DNA from: Setaria digitata
Taxonomy: Eukaryota > Nematoda > Chromadorea > Rhabditida > Setariidae
DNA: 64,000 nucleotides
Direction: 5' to 3'
Assembly: GCA_003640385.1 (NCBI GenBank)
Contig: RCAB01000024.1
Coordinates: forward strand, 1 to 64,000
This document shows, piece by piece, positions 12,199 through 34,100 of the stretch. The translations under genes were made by a program, and so were the position numbers. The notes under the pieces were generated by a model, which saw only the letters and a program-made list of their open reading frames with translations, had not been told where the DNA came from and searched no databases. Every line of letters starts with the position of its first letter. The first letter of the stretch is position 1.

Positions 12199-15100
12199 CC
12201 TTTAATTCAGTGCCACATTGGTTGCCTTTTTCTTAAAATAGTGGCAAATATTGCAAGCAAACTTTAAGTTTAATATAAAAAACTCAGAACAATCCTGCAT
12301 AAGTTAAGTGGAATGATCAAAAATACTGTTTTATTCCCCTCAAAATGAACGTCGAAGCTAAATTATGCATATGAATCAATTATTTTAATAAAAGTCTATA
12401 TGTTAGTGGACATACGTGCCGTCTGAAGCAATAGAAAAAACAAAAAAGACAGTAGATAAATACAACTTATGTACTACCTTAACCGATAAATTGATTGGAA
12501 GTAGTTGTCGAACGGGATTAAAAACTGAAATGGATAAAGGATCGCATTTTAGCAGAACGTGAAGTGCAGATTAAGGGCCACAATTTCTAGATTCATAAAT
12601 ATATAAACATACATTGCCAATGTCATAAGATTTTCTTCTACTGCACCAGTTCTAAGATAAGATGAACTAAACTCTGAAAAATGAAGCCGGGTTATCAATG
12701 TGTACTATTTGTACTGGTATTATTTCATGACGCAATGAGGTGAAGCTCGAGTCCAAATAAGCTAATATAACATTAGAAAGAAACTGAAAGCACCAGAACT
12801 GACTTATTACTCCTGAAATTTCATGGGTAATTAAATAGATGCTCGATACTACGCAGTACAGCTTCTCTCCTAGAAGTTAATTATAAACTTTCAATATGCT
12901 CATAACTGCTCATTTTTCTAATCACTCACCGTCCGAGCAAACTTTTTCAATATCTCTTTTCCTTAGTGTTGCATTACAACCTTCTAATGACTAACTTCAT
13001 CCTTTTTCAGGAAGTTTCCTTCTTCGAGTAGCCAAGGAAGAAGGAAACAGTATGCTTTCGCTTTGAAATTAGAGGATTGTAATGTAATACTTGAGTAAAG
13101 ACCAGCTACACCAACACTAAAATAAAGTAATCACAATTGACCCTTTTCCTTCCACGTTAACCCCCTCCCCCTCCTCACTCACTAGCCAATTATCCATCAA
13201 GCTCTCTTGACGTATGACGAACTTTAGGACAAGGATTCGCTCGACCCAAATGAAAATTGCAATTCCTAAGTGGATGATGTTGACAGTTGATTGTGTTCTG
13301 TCTCACTTCGGTTTATTATTTCTTAGTGCAGGAGTGGAAGTGGCAGTAACGTCTGAAGAAAACCTATTAAAATTTATGGAACTCATTTCGGTATGTTTAC
13401 TTCATATACTTTTCGTACATTTTCAGTTTCCATCTCCACTTGAACCTTTTTAATTGTTTTTGAAATTAAAGTAATTAACAAATTTCTAATCAGCGGTTAA
13501 GTTGGAGGTGTCGTAAGATCCGGACTTGTGTTGTTTGTAGGTTTCGTTTTTATGGTTGTTTATAGTTGGACCGAATATAGCCATTTCTAGATATCTTAGC
13601 TCATCCCCAAACGGTTGAAATCCTGACCCAACCATAAAAAGGATTGCTAGAGTGCTAGAGCAAATATTTCGCTGCGGCATTTTGATGATATGTTTTTTTT
13701 TTCTTTTTTTTTTTTTTTTTTTTTTGAAACCACTACTAGTTTTGTGATGCTTGTTGAAGGTAGTTTGCAATGCATCAATTACAACATACCTTCTATTATA
13801 TTGTATCATTTCTACATCGCTGGTTATGATGTCTACACAAACAATTGCTTGTTTTTATTACTTTCGTGATATGTTAATTGTATGCAGCAGCAACGTAGTA
13901 GTAAAGCATCAAATTTATGAGTGGCACGGAAAAACACACATTACATAATAAAATAGTAGAACTGAAATGAAGCAGCAAACGAGTCATCACTGTATGACCT
14001 GTTTTTCACGATAACCATGATACTAGGTATTAGGCGTGATGATAAGAAAAATGGTGGCATCGTAAAAACGAACTTAAGCACTCACTTTGTATTAATTGGA
14101 TAATTCTTAGTTACAGTGGGAAATATTTCTAAAAGTCCCAGCAGTCTAATTATCAGATGTATTTAATGAAATGGATAGAAGACTTAAAGTGTGAACAGAT
14201 ATCAATTTCATCCTTGCTTCAGCAGCCATTTTGTCAAAGACAAGTCGAATAAATAAATAATCCATCTGGTGGTCCTCGTCAGGTGTACAAGTTGTGGTAC
14301 CGAAATTTGAAAGTTCCTGATGTTACTGATTGGTCCTTTTTTTTTTATGACTATTATCAGATTCCGAGCAATTTATTTTCATTGATAATGAATGAGTGTT
14401 TTTGAACCCTGTTGAACCCTGAACGACCTTCGCACCATAGATCAATGTTGTTACACGAACTATCTCCACCACGACACTTTGTTGCGACATCATCTTTCGC
14501 TTATTTTCCTCATTCCTCTGGCGGTGTACGATATGATTTATAGTTGTTCTTCAACTATAATGAGTACAAAAGTATAAGCATACTTAGCTATTTTGATTCT
14601 TCCCCATATATGATAACTGAGTGGAAAGGATGATTAATTTTGTACTACCTGCCTTAAGATATTTTGAGCACTGCGCGGATATAATCAGGTGTGAAGGCAA
14701 AATAAATGAGTTTAATTATATGAAACATCGATATGTGTACTAAGACAAAAAGGAGAAGAAATTAATGTATTCCTCTTTTAAAAGGAAGTAAAGAGACTGT
14801 TGCCTGATAAGTTAGCGGTGAATGAGTTTTTCTCCCCTCCAATGTTTTAAATTCCACTCAATAGTGCTGGATATTTTATCAGGCATCTCTAATTAAATTA
14901 CTGGATGAGGCCACTTAATGATCATTGGGTGTATTCTCGTTAATTTCATTCTGCCAGCTGACATGATCCTTTGTACTATTTTGCAAATCATTTATGATTA
15001 GTTTTCGCTTGAGGTTAAAATGTAAATAAAACATTTGGGAATGGCCTAAAGAAGTTTTCCCACAACAAATTTTCCGCACTGATTAAAATATGTGCTTTGG

Positions 15101-15299
15101 TTTAATGTAATTTTTGTTTTATTTTGAAAAAAATTACTTTGGTAGTAATTTATTTGTTCCAAAACATTTCTATTCCGATCTTCAAAGGAAAAAAGAAATG
15201 AAGTTCTTATTTATTCATTTTTTTATGACTAATTGGCCTAATTTTTGTCACAATTGTTGCCTCTGAAAAGTGTTGCTTTGGAATGGAACGCGCAATAAT
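12199..15299. other. Intergenic between SIN3 and nhr-23 (head-to-head)
   Basis: AT-rich DNA upstream of both divergently transcribed genes. I found no supported exon. It contains a C-rich patch at about 13158-13181, a long T tract at 13692-13725 and a short tandem (TTGAACCCTG) at about 14403-14422. The frame at 13486-13809 (minus) exists mainly because of the homopolymer. Promoter elements for SIN3 should lie near its low-coordinate end. Confidence 0.55.
13692..13725. repeat. Near-pure T homopolymer tract
   Basis: About 33 T with a single interrupting C. Simple-sequence DNA that creates a spurious poly-lysine frame on the minus strand. Confidence 0.9.
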
Positions 15300-16950
15300 T
15301 TGTGTGCGCATGTGGGTGACTGGAGACGACAATTCAGTTTAAAGAACATGAGAGTTGAAAGGGTTAAGATATGAGGGTAAAGAAAGGACAGTGCAGAAAG
15401 ATTTGTGGAAGAAGAGCGATAATTCTGGATTTCGTTCGTCCATCTCCCTACTTTTCGAAAAATTCAGTAGAATTCATCGGGAAAGTTTTCATAGCTGGCG
15501 CAGTGTTAGACAAGGAAAGAGGTTTTTGAACCACCGCTACGAATTCATCTTCACCCGATCGGTGGTGCTACTGGTACGATTACCGAGCGCTACATCAACG
15601 GCTCGGCATCATCAGCAATCGGCGCGTCATCGTCACCGCCACTACCACCAACAATGATGGACCATCGGGTCGGGGGTCAATGTCCTCGCCGATCAGGAAG
15701 ATAGAGAAGAGGAAGGGACAATCGCCAGCAGCATCAGCCACCTCCCGTACCAGTCAAATACACAATAATAATGTATCTGGCGGACATATAACAATGTTTT
15801 GGCCCTTGTTCCCCTCTGTCCCTATTTTAACATTGAAAAGTTTTCAAAACTATTTCAACTCTCCCGCCCCTCCCTGCTTTCCCCTTTCTTGTTCCCCCCG
15901 CACCAAGACCACCTCCACTTCCAAAATCGAAGAGAGAAAGGTTCTGATAGACCGCCAGCACTACCACGGGTTTTACTGCTACTCGAGAAAGTTCGTCGTC
16001 GCCATCATCGTCGCTATCGTCCAAACCCGGATAGTTGAGAGATAGTTGAGAGGGCATCTCCGATCCGACCTCCACCACCGACCACTATCTGTCCATCCAC
16101 CTACTACTACAATAACAACAACATCTACTACTACTGCTATTAAAACTGTCACTTCCACAACTGGGCTGTGCAGTTAACGACAGAAGGCAAGGCATATACA
16201 TGCACACTTCCTGATGCATAGGAGGAGATGTATCGTCGGATGACGATCACGATCACGATCACAACCACCTGCCTCCTGTTTCTCCCAGTAGAGTAACAGA
16301 GTTCCACTAACCAACAATCTCTAGTGCCACCGGTAACCGATCCTAGATGTCGCAGGTGGAATTAATTTTTGCTACCATTCCGACGCCTAGTACTACTACT
16401 ACTGCTACCAGAATTTTTGTCACTGTTACTACTGCTATCACTGTCACTACTTCACGGCATACATGTGGAGAAAGCTAGCTAAATTCGGTCTTCTGCTTTG
16501 AACGGACTTTTGGGCTTGTATCGTTGCTGTTACCTCAAGCCGTTATCCCTAGCTACCTTCACTTCTTTTAGCATCGAGAGTTACAAGGAGCAGGTAGGAG
16601 AAGCATTCCAACAAGACGTCCCATTCGACGTCGGTTGGCGCAGCGCAAAAAGGACGAAGGAGGTGGAGGCAATAAGAGTCGGTTGCTTGGTTGGTTGGTT
16701 TGGTCCGGCGCTGTCGTTGTCGTTGTCGTGTTGGGTACCGAAAACACCCGTCAAACGGCCGTCGTTTGTTGGGGTTGGACTGTCGGAGATTGTCCTTATA
16801 ATAATCCAACCCATTATCATCGCAGTGTCGGTGTCCGTTGTCCGGTGCTCTTGCATCCAGTCGGCTGATCAACCTACCGCCCATCGGGGTCCCTGAAAAC
16901 GAAGGAAAGAAGAAAGGGACGAAACACGGCGTTGTTGGTGCTCTACAAAA
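15300..16950 (+). promoter_or_regulatory. GC- and triplet-rich 5-prime region of nhr-23 (candidate promoter and 5-prime UTR)
   Basis: Composition changes sharply from the AT-rich flank. There are runs of CTA/CTG-type triplets (about 16104-16142 and 16390-16450), a CGATCA tandem at about 16240-16262 and several GTT/CGT-rich stretches. An in-frame TGA at 16894-16896 precedes the nhr-23 ATG, so the region just upstream is not coding in that frame. Several long frames exist on both strands because stops are rare in GC-richer DNA; none splices in phase to the DNA-binding-domain exon. I read this as promoter plus 5-prime UTR; distal alternative first exons cannot be excluded. Confidence 0.5.
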
Positions 16951-25158
<8,208 letters not shown>

Positions 25159-28100
25159 AGTACGATGTACTCAGACCGAAAGAAAGGTTTCGCTAGAACT
25201 TGCTTCATAGACAACTCATTGAACTTAGGTCGTCTTAAATGATGAAGATCACGCGTAAGTTGATGACAACGTTCCGAAGATCATCAGTTTTCTTTCTTTT
25301 TTCCTAAGTCAGATTTTAAGAAATCCAAAGTTTGCTTGTTATTATTTTTTTCAAAAGAGTTCTGTGCTTCAACAATGATTCGTTGAATTGTATAAAACCG
25401 AAGTACTCAATTTCAAACAGCTAGAAAAGCTTCTCAAAACTTGAGAAGTTTTTGTATTTCGAGTAACGGGTAACAATTTGAAAAAAAAAAAAATTGCCAC
25501 AAAATCAATTATGTTCACTAAGGAAAGTTAGAAAAACTGATATGTCATTGGAGTAAGACATATTACACATTATTTATATTTCAGTCTTAGCGGCATTACT
25601 GGTGCTCAGTGTAAGTATGGCTTAAAAGTAATTACTTAAAAATTATTGCCTTTGTTTGGAAGATTTCCCAGAATCGAATCTTTCATTCAGAATGATACCA
25701 AAAATTATTATTTTGCTTATGATTAGTTGTCTTTCTGTTGCTGATTAATTGATGTGGTTGTTTAAATATGTCATTAACATGGCTTAATTATGAGTTGTTG
25801 AGCAGAAAAAAAGTTTTCTTTGGAAGTGGAACTCTGCTATTTGGTTTCAAGAAAATCGTTTTTGGTTTCTTATGTATTCTCTTAATAGTTAAATATAACA
25901 TTCAAAACTCATCTCGATCTCACTTCCCTTTTCTTCAGATTTCAGCACATGTCTCTGTACACTCCGAGTTTTAGCTGCATTGACTACAGCAAAAATTTAT
26001 TAAAATCTCGACCAGTTAGCAGAATTCCTTTTAATCACTGTTAAATTCATTAAGTTATCACTTTTAGTTCCTTTGTCCTTTAATCTTTCTTCTTTGCCTT
26101 GTCGATACGATCTCTAATTAATCAGTAAGTGCGGTCAACAACATCTTGAAATGTTCCGTTGGTACATATCAAAATGTTCCGCTGCTGTTTATCATAACCG
26201 TTCTAGGATTTCTTTTCATCTGAAGGAATGTAATATCTAAGAATGCATTACCGATTAATGAGTAATAGATAGATGTGGAGATAATGGAAATTAATTTTAC
26301 AGTTGTTCATGGTTCTGTTCAGAATTTTATCAAATCTCCTCAAATCTTTACTATTCTCGCGCGTTTTAATTGCAAATCTTCCGTTGCAACGCTGGACAGA
26401 TCGGAAATGGGTCATTCGGGATTCGATTAAGAAAGATGGTTATAGGGTGCGGCTGGTACGAAAACTTCCACCACTCCTCCTTTCAATGACAACTCAATAG
26501 AACGTTAAATTTCCACCGAATACTGCTATCGTTTCCTCTTCACCACTTCTCCATGTTCTCGGTCAGCATTAATTTTCATTATTAGAATGGTGATTGAATT
26601 TTTGAGAACTAATTATATGCAACTGCCGAAAAATTCAAGCTTCAAATCAAGACTAATTTCAAATGTTTAGAATTCCGTAGGTTTTAGCAAATAAAAAGTA
26701 CGACAAATTAACTTTTCTTTTACTTGTTGAAACACTGTCTCTCACCCTACTTTGTGCAATAATGCAAATAATTTTATACTAGTGTTCTCTTTTTGACTAA
26801 AATTTGTAAATTTTCGTTTCCTGTGTCGAAATTTTCCATACTTTGTCTTTATGATTGCATCAATACAGATAACTTCTTATTTTTAATTTTCAGTTATCGA
26901 TTGTTTTTTGGAATTTATTAAATAGAAAAAAGACAAATGATAAAATGATAAATGCTAATGGCAACAGTGCACGTTAACAAAAAAAAAATCATTTGATAGT
27001 GTAGTTGAAAGAGTAAATAAATTCGAAAAGCTGCAAAGCTCCAAATATTGCGGCAATGAAAAGCTAAGAAGCTATCAGTACCGAACGAAAACTGGAGAAA
27101 ACACGTTAACTCGAAGGGATTCAAAATTTTATTATTTTAAATGAAATTTTGATTTGTTTCGAAATCTAATTACTGCCACCGCAGCCCTTTTAAAGATTTC
27201 TGCTTATCTGTATTGAGTGCAATAATGCCCTGACTAAGAGGTTGTTATATATCAGTTCGTATCATTCCTTGTTTTTTTAACTCTCATCAATTTCGTACTT
27301 TCCTATTTCTACTTTTTAGTTTCATCTTTCTTCCGAAGTAATGCTTTATAACCTGTCGTTATCTTCGAATTTCCAGAATATTTGGGGATAGAGCAGTTGA
27401 GACCTTGTCAGACTTGAAGCAACTGCCTTAATTAAAAAAAAAAGAAAAAAAACAGAAATGGAAGAATTCTCACTAATTAGGCATTTTATGAATGTTAACT
27501 ATCTAAAAGTTTCTCAGGAATAATAAAAGATAGACTTCAAATTATTTATTTTTAAATCATACTGAAGTTGCATACTCAAACTAAGCTACCTGTTTGAATC
27601 TAACATGTATTATTAGATTGAAAGAGGTTCCAGTGTTAATCCTAAGGATAATTTGACTTTGGAAATATAAATAGGATAATACGGTAAAGCTATGTCTGAA
27701 GTTTGGCAAATTAGTTAAGTTGAAACTTTTTTTAAATTTTCTTTCAACAGTTCAAAAATAAACTTATGTGTCCTACATTCCCAAAGAACAAACTTTTTTT
27801 CATAGTCAATGTTTGGACGTTGTTCATTTTTAATTTGATAGTTTACTTGTGTTATGTATATAGTTCTTCTTTCAAAATGCAATGTTCTTTCACTCTGCTG
27901 GCCAGAATGATAATTGATAACAAGAATTATTTGATATAAATTATAACTAATTATTTTTTGTTTAAAAATTCCTCTCTTTTGTGATTTCACAACAAATAAA
28001 ACAGCAAATTAGTATTTGTACGATCTCTTCGTATTGGTCAGCATCATGGAACGGCATATTATAAAAAATGTATAAAAATATTTGTGAAAAATTTTAGCAA

Positions 28101-28348
28101 AGGGGATTCAAATCTTTCTCCATGAAAACTTAGTAAGTTTTCTTCCATATGACTTTCCTACAAAAGGAAAAAGTTTTAAATTAATATGCGACATGAAAAT
28201 TTGCAGATAAGAGAAACATGGTCAAAAAGTTTGAAAAAAAGTGTCCGACTGGACTTGTAAAATTTGACTGCTAATTTGAGAGTCTACTAGGTAGACACTA
28301 AATGTCCTGGTGGCTAAAAAGTTAAGCCTTCACAAAAGCAGAAATAGG
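25159..28348. other. Intergenic, 3-prime to 3-prime between nhr-23 and AP-2 genes
   Basis: AT-rich, about 3.2 kb, with 3-prime UTRs of both genes at its ends. Open frames are short and show no domain or matching splice signals. No RNA gene or mobile element recognised. Confidence 0.6.
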
Positions 28349-31134
28349 TTACATATTACTGTTGTAGGTGAAACGGCTAGAAGGTATATGCGTAACTGAT
28401 ATCTCTGATAACGGAATATTCAAATGTTGTTCATTCCGATCACAGTATTTCAGCATTTCATCAAGCATTGTAATCAGCGTATCGAACACCGTCACGAATG
28501 CCAGAGGTCCGAAACCATGGGTTAACTGCAAAATAATTACTGGATAGTGATGTGTGCATGAGTGATAAGATTATGCAAGGAACAAAAGGCAAAAATGATT
28601 TTGCCTTTTGTTAAACTAAATTTCTGAACGAATCCAAAAAATGTGAATACCAAAGAGAAATGTGCAAGACCATGCTGCATTACAGGAGTAGCTATTGTGT
28701 TCGGATTCGGCTGATTAGGAAACATTGTCCCGGAATGTTCGTTGTTTATGATATCCAATAATTCTTTGATAAATAGTCTGAAAAACAAAACGCATACAAG
28801 GTACTATTGATCGGTTTCTCCTCTCTGATCATCATTCATTGCCCTTTGAACCTTGTATGCTCGATGAAGGTGCAGCATTCACGTGGATCATCCTGCCAAA
28901 TCATTCGATTGCAAATAAATTCAGCTATTTGCCGCACAGGGAAAGCTTTCTCACTGAGAGCGGCAAAATCTTTAGCCATTTGTAAAGCTTCCTCTGAAAA
29001 ATGAGGATCTTTTTTTCTAGCAGTTGAGTACAGTAAATGAGAGTGGTACGCTACAACATATTGCTATTTTCCCTGTTATTTTGATTTTAAATTTGAAATT
29101 TCAAAAATTTGCCTTCTACTAAAGCTGTCCATGCAGTGACAGTAGCAGCTTTTCGCCGCCCAGCCGGTAATGTTAATCCAACTCGCTTCAGACTATCCCG
29201 CAGAGTTTTTCCACCATCTTTCGATTTAGCTCTGGAAATTTACATTATTCTGGAAAAAAGTTGTGTGCTACATTTTATAGAATTTCTATCACTTGTCTCG
29301 TTAGTGTTACCGGTTATTATCAACACGATGATATGAGAAAGAATTCACGACTTATTTGTCATCTTATAGGTCCGATTAAAACTAAGCCTTATTTTATTTT
29401 AAGATCTAGCTGGCCTTTTTATTTTATTTAATTCTCATTTTTTATTTAACCAATTCTTCAAGGCTTTTCGGAACTTTTTCATGCTACAAACTTTCGTAAA
29501 ATTCCTCCAAGTAAAGAAGCATTCAAGCATTCTGGTGGCGAGATTCGTCGATAAATCTCTCCAATTGTGACGTGATATTTCGTGGTAGAACTGAGTAATG
29601 ACGTGCGACCAGGCACCGCACAAAACGTCTCCGATGCAAGCATTGGCATACTGTGCAGTGATGGTAACGAATGTCCGAAGTTACTGTACACAGTACGACT
29701 TAGACCGAAGTTACAAATCGCTGCTGAAATCGAATTATTTGAATGTCAGAAATGTTCGTCTCACTGATACTTATACCACAAAATATTGAAATTTGTACCT
29801 TAAAAATTATTCCATAAGAAATAAAGGCGAAATTTGCGATATAAAATCTACTAACGCTTTGTGCTGCTGAACGAAGGTCGGACGAAAGATTCGACAACAT
29901 TAATATTCTAAAACAGACATTGCGAAGAAATTTCGATGTTTCAAATCATTTACTGCATCAGTTATTAATCTAATGACAAATGAAGTAGTGACAACCAGCT
30001 CAAGTTCTGCCCCACCGCATTTTTTGATTTCTAAATCGAAAGAAATTGTCAGTTGAAGAATACCTGGTGGTTTATGTTTCGGTTTATCGTCCCACTCGCA
30101 ACTGTGGTGCTTACTGGTATATTGTTAACACGTCCGTAAGAACTCTCACAACTGCTGGTACCATTACCTGGCACCGTACTATAGCTGACTACATAATGTG
30201 AACTGACTGGCACATGACCAGTATAAACTAACTGTAAAGTATTTTAATTAAGCAAATGAAGCTATATTGATCCTTAACCACTAAAATTATTTCACCAGGG
30301 AAACATTTTTTTTATCATTTTGACTTAAACAAATTTTAAAAATTCAGAGTTGTACCTGTTGTGAGTGGTGGTGGCAAAGGGAATCAGTGACATTTGCAAA
30401 AGCTCGTGTACTATTATTAGTATTAACAGCGCCATGACCATGAAGAGGATAATTAATGCTGATTTCATTTTCTGAAATGAAAAATCAATATGCCCTTTAG
30501 ATTCTTGATTTAAAGCTCAAGATCGTTAAAACATGAATATTTATAAAAAAGTAATAACTTAAAAAAAAAAATATTCACTTTGATTATCACTATTTGAATT
30601 CCGAAATAAAGAAGATATGGCTTGTACTGCTTGAGTTCCAGAAAATGTCTGAAATTAATTTATAAATCCATTTCAGTGATGACATTTCTAGATCTCATGA
30701 TCTCCCAGAAATTATTTAGAACGCTGCCTTTTAATCATTTTAATCATGCCTGATTAAAATTTTCACTGATGCAGGCTTTTTCTTCATCCGGTTCTTCAGT
30801 GGTACTCGAGTTGTTGCCATCGTCATCTTCATCAAAAAAGTTACTTGCTGTATCAAGTTCATCGTCCTCTTCTTCAGATGATGATTGCTTGCTGGAACGT
30901 TTAATTTCAACATCACAATTTGTTTTTCAGTGAAAATGTGAAAATGGTGAAGTGATTCTATTTTCATTACGCTTACTGTGTTTCTCCATGTGAAAAACCA
31001 TAATTGAAAGGTAAATTTCGTTTTCTGGAGCAATGTTTCGCATTATACTCGCTGTTGAAACATCGATCCAATAGAGAATTGTTGCGGTCTTTGCTGTGAT
31101 TGTGTTTGGAGTCGAAAAAGTCTCGATCTCCCAT
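28349..31134 (-). CDS. aptf: AP-2 family transcription factor (TFAP2/aptf)
   Basis: Sequence-specific nuclear factor that binds GC-rich sites as a dimer. Eleven exons agree in phase: 31134-30977, 30891-30750, 30648-30579, 30471-30356, 30231-30064, 29907-29856, 29723-29492, 29231-29113, 28993-28852, 28777-28651, 28525-28349; 500 aa in total. The start ATG at 31134 has an in-frame TGA four codons upstream (TGA TAT TTC TGG). Residues about 55-100 are acidic and Ser-rich, typical of a transactivation region; residues 100-240 are Asn/Ser/Thr-rich. The AP-2 domain begins near residue 265 ([20 protein letters not shown]) and contains [27 protein letters not shown] split over two exons, [39 protein letters not shown] and THGFG. 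It therefore holds both the basic region and the helix-span-helix dimerisation domain. Two introns (donors at 30749 and 29112) need GC instead of GT. C. elegans has several AP-2 genes; which one this matches is not decided. Confidence 0.96.
28581..28612. repeat. Perfect 14-bp inverted repeat with 4-nt loop inside the last AP-2 intron
   Basis: AACAAAAGGCAAAA (28581-28594), loop of 4 nt, exact reverse complement at 28599-28612. It occupies a quarter of the 125-nt final intron (28650-28526) of the AP-2 gene and would form a hairpin in the pre-mRNA. Confidence 0.9.
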
Positions 31135-34100
31135 CCAGAAATATCAGGCGAAGTCCAAAATATACCTCTGTTTCGTGGTCCTCAGAGACGTAGCACATAG
31201 AAAAGAATCCAGAACTTATTAACAAATCCACTGAATGAATCTGATGGGGAAATGGGTTGACATGAAGTAAAATTAACATTTTCACAACTGTCACCCTACT
31301 CTATTCCCTAGCCGTTGATTGGTCGGCAGCATTAAACTTATACCGTATCCCTCCAAAATGCTTCAAAATCGATGAACATATTACGGGAGTGTTTGATTTC
31401 TATTTTGTATAAAAATTAGGACCAATTAATTGATTAAAAATTAATAAGAAGTAGATACGATGCTTGGATTCTATGAGGTTTGAATTCATTTATCGTTTGC
31501 TACTTTAATAATGAGAGGTGAATAATCGAATTACAGATAAGAGGATAAATAAAATAGGATATGCTTATTCATAAATATATACTGAAAAGTGTAAGTGAAA
31601 AGTGTCACACTAATGATATCATTTGTTCTTGGAGCTTTAGAAAGCTAAATGGGTTTTGCAAGCAGGAAAACCCGAGACTGAAAGCCTGATGTAAATTTAT
31701 GCAAAAATGGTGACAACAGCTGTAAATTGGACATTCATATAGATTGGGTTAATCTCTCTGGGGCTAAAGCATGCAGACTCTGCTCTTCACAATTAATAAG
31801 CAATTTATAAGCTTCTTCGTTTTCTTCAATATTGTTTTTCATATTTGAGCAAGCACCACACAAGTCGCCCATCTACGGTAGTTCGTTATTAATTTGAAAT
31901 TGTTCAGGAAAAAATTTGATAAAATTGATTAAAATGTGAGAGAGCTTTTAAGACAGAAAATAAAAATCAAAATATTCGGATATTTGAGAAAACATATCTT
32001 TTTCATTTCTGAATAGTAATTTCGATCAACAAAAATTTTTCCGGCTTATCTTCATTGGATTTGATTTTTTCTCTTTTTTTTAATAATTAATCTTCAAAAT
32101 GATCTCCTCGCTATTTTTTGGAATAGAAAGCCGTGCTTTAAACAGGAAATAAGTTCAATATTTCATAATGGAAACAACAAATTCGGGGAATGGAATTTCA
32201 TAAAAAGGAAATTAAACAAAGATGGATTCAAAAGCTTCCATAACTGAAGCAGATAAACAACCTCAAGGATAAGCGTGAGAAAGAAGGAGACGAGCAGATA
32301 TGCCTAGCGGCTATAATTTTTAAACTTAATTTATATGACTATACTTAGTATGGCAAATAATGGAATCTGACAAGTCAGTAATGAAGCAGACGCATTTGTT
32401 TATTTGTTCATGATAGGAATATGCTAATGTAGCTTTAAAGTCTAAAAAAAAAAAGTTAAAATTTAAAAATATCGATATCTCAAGCGAATTTTCCTACTGG
32501 AATGAGTGTGAAAGATAAAAGACGAAGGAAAAAGATGTAGGAAAGAAAGCGACAGTATACCCGAAATATCTGTGGGTACTAGGAAGAAGAGAAATGAATA
32601 ATTAACAGGACAACCTTTCTGTTTCATTAGGCAATTCATTTTTACTGAACCGAATTCTTGAAAGTGGACATCTCAAGATGATGTGCATGCAACATGTGCT
32701 TTGCTCTGCAGAATTTGTTGATCCTACTAAAATCATTCTGCACTAACATTTTATCACATTGCATCAAACATTACAAATGTTCCTTCTCTTTGGTATTTCA
32801 GTAAGCCACTTAGTTTGTAGTTTGTTTTCAGCACGACAATATTTCATTCGGTGCTTGATAAAAGATTTGATTCTAAAATGTTTTCGAATTTTCGGAACTC
32901 ATTTTCACTTTTATGAAATTGATAGCAATAATAGAATTCCGTTCTTCACATTTCAGTTTTGATGCTGCTGATTTACTATCCCTTTCATCTCAAGATCATT
33001 ATCTTTTTCCTGAAATTAGTCGTGAACGTTGAATTGTCATGATTTTTTTCTATATATTCGCTGAATTTAAAATGAATTGTTTATTTTGATGTCTAATAGA
33101 AGAAAAAATTTCTGAAACATTACCATTTTGATTTCGTCAAAAAAAAAGCACAAAATCCTCATTTTTTAACAATGCACACACCACTGCGAAGATCGAAAAG
33201 GTCTCAATCGGTCATGATTTGTGAAGTTACTAATGTTTTCCTAGGATTAGAACATAATAATTCGAAAAGTGACCAGAAGTTGCAGGATGCAAGAATATAA
33301 AGGAAATCAGAATATTCTTTTTTACTGGGTGCTTCCAATTCACATTTGTTCCTGATTTTCAATATTTTTCTCTCAGCCTATTTGCATATATATATTTAAT
33401 AAATAAGGATTATAGAGCCCTCTCCAAAATGGATTCTTGGAAATGATGTGGTTATAATGACATGGTATCTGATGAGAACAATATCTTGCTTTTGATAATC
33501 AATTATTAGTTTTCTTTTGTATTTATTTTGTGTCAAACTATAATGTCATTGAGCCTTCTGCTCATCCAGTGTATCAATAAAGTTCATTGAGACAATAAGT
33601 ATGACAGGAACTTTTTTGACTTTATTTTTGGAGCAGTCAGCATTTGCAGTTTCAATCCAAACATCTGATAAACAACTGAATACTCTCTTTTTTCAAGTCT
33701 TTGAAAATTGACTGATATGATTTATATAATCAGTTATTCTCTCAATTAAACTTCTTTAGCAAAAAGCATTTATATGCATCTATTCAAATTTATCTGTTTT
33801 TTTATATGTGTAAGCTATCAAATGATGCTCATGAACCACAGTATATTTGCTGCCTAATCAAATCAGTATCCCACGTTTTTGCTTTTTATTTTTTACTATA
33901 CTATTTTTTACTCTACCGCTGTTGTTATCGACTGTTTCGAAGAAATTAAAGGCGGCTATATTTTTTAAATAACAACAATTTCACGAGTTTAAGTGAAGGG
34001 ATTTCAGTTTGCCTAAACATTAATAAATATCTTTAGGATGCAAAAATCAATCAAATCAGCATTTTTCTAGTTTTAATTGCAATTTTAAATGTTCATGAAA

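Noticed and set aside
13486..13809. 107-codon minus-strand ORF with a poly-Lys run
   Set aside because: Created by the T homopolymer at 13692-13725; no similarity or splice signals.
30356..30471. Hydrophobic overlapping frame ([17 protein letters not shown]) in AP-2 exon 4
   Set aside because: The preceding exon enters in phase 1, which selects the polar frame [13 protein letters not shown]; the hydrophobic frame would not connect.
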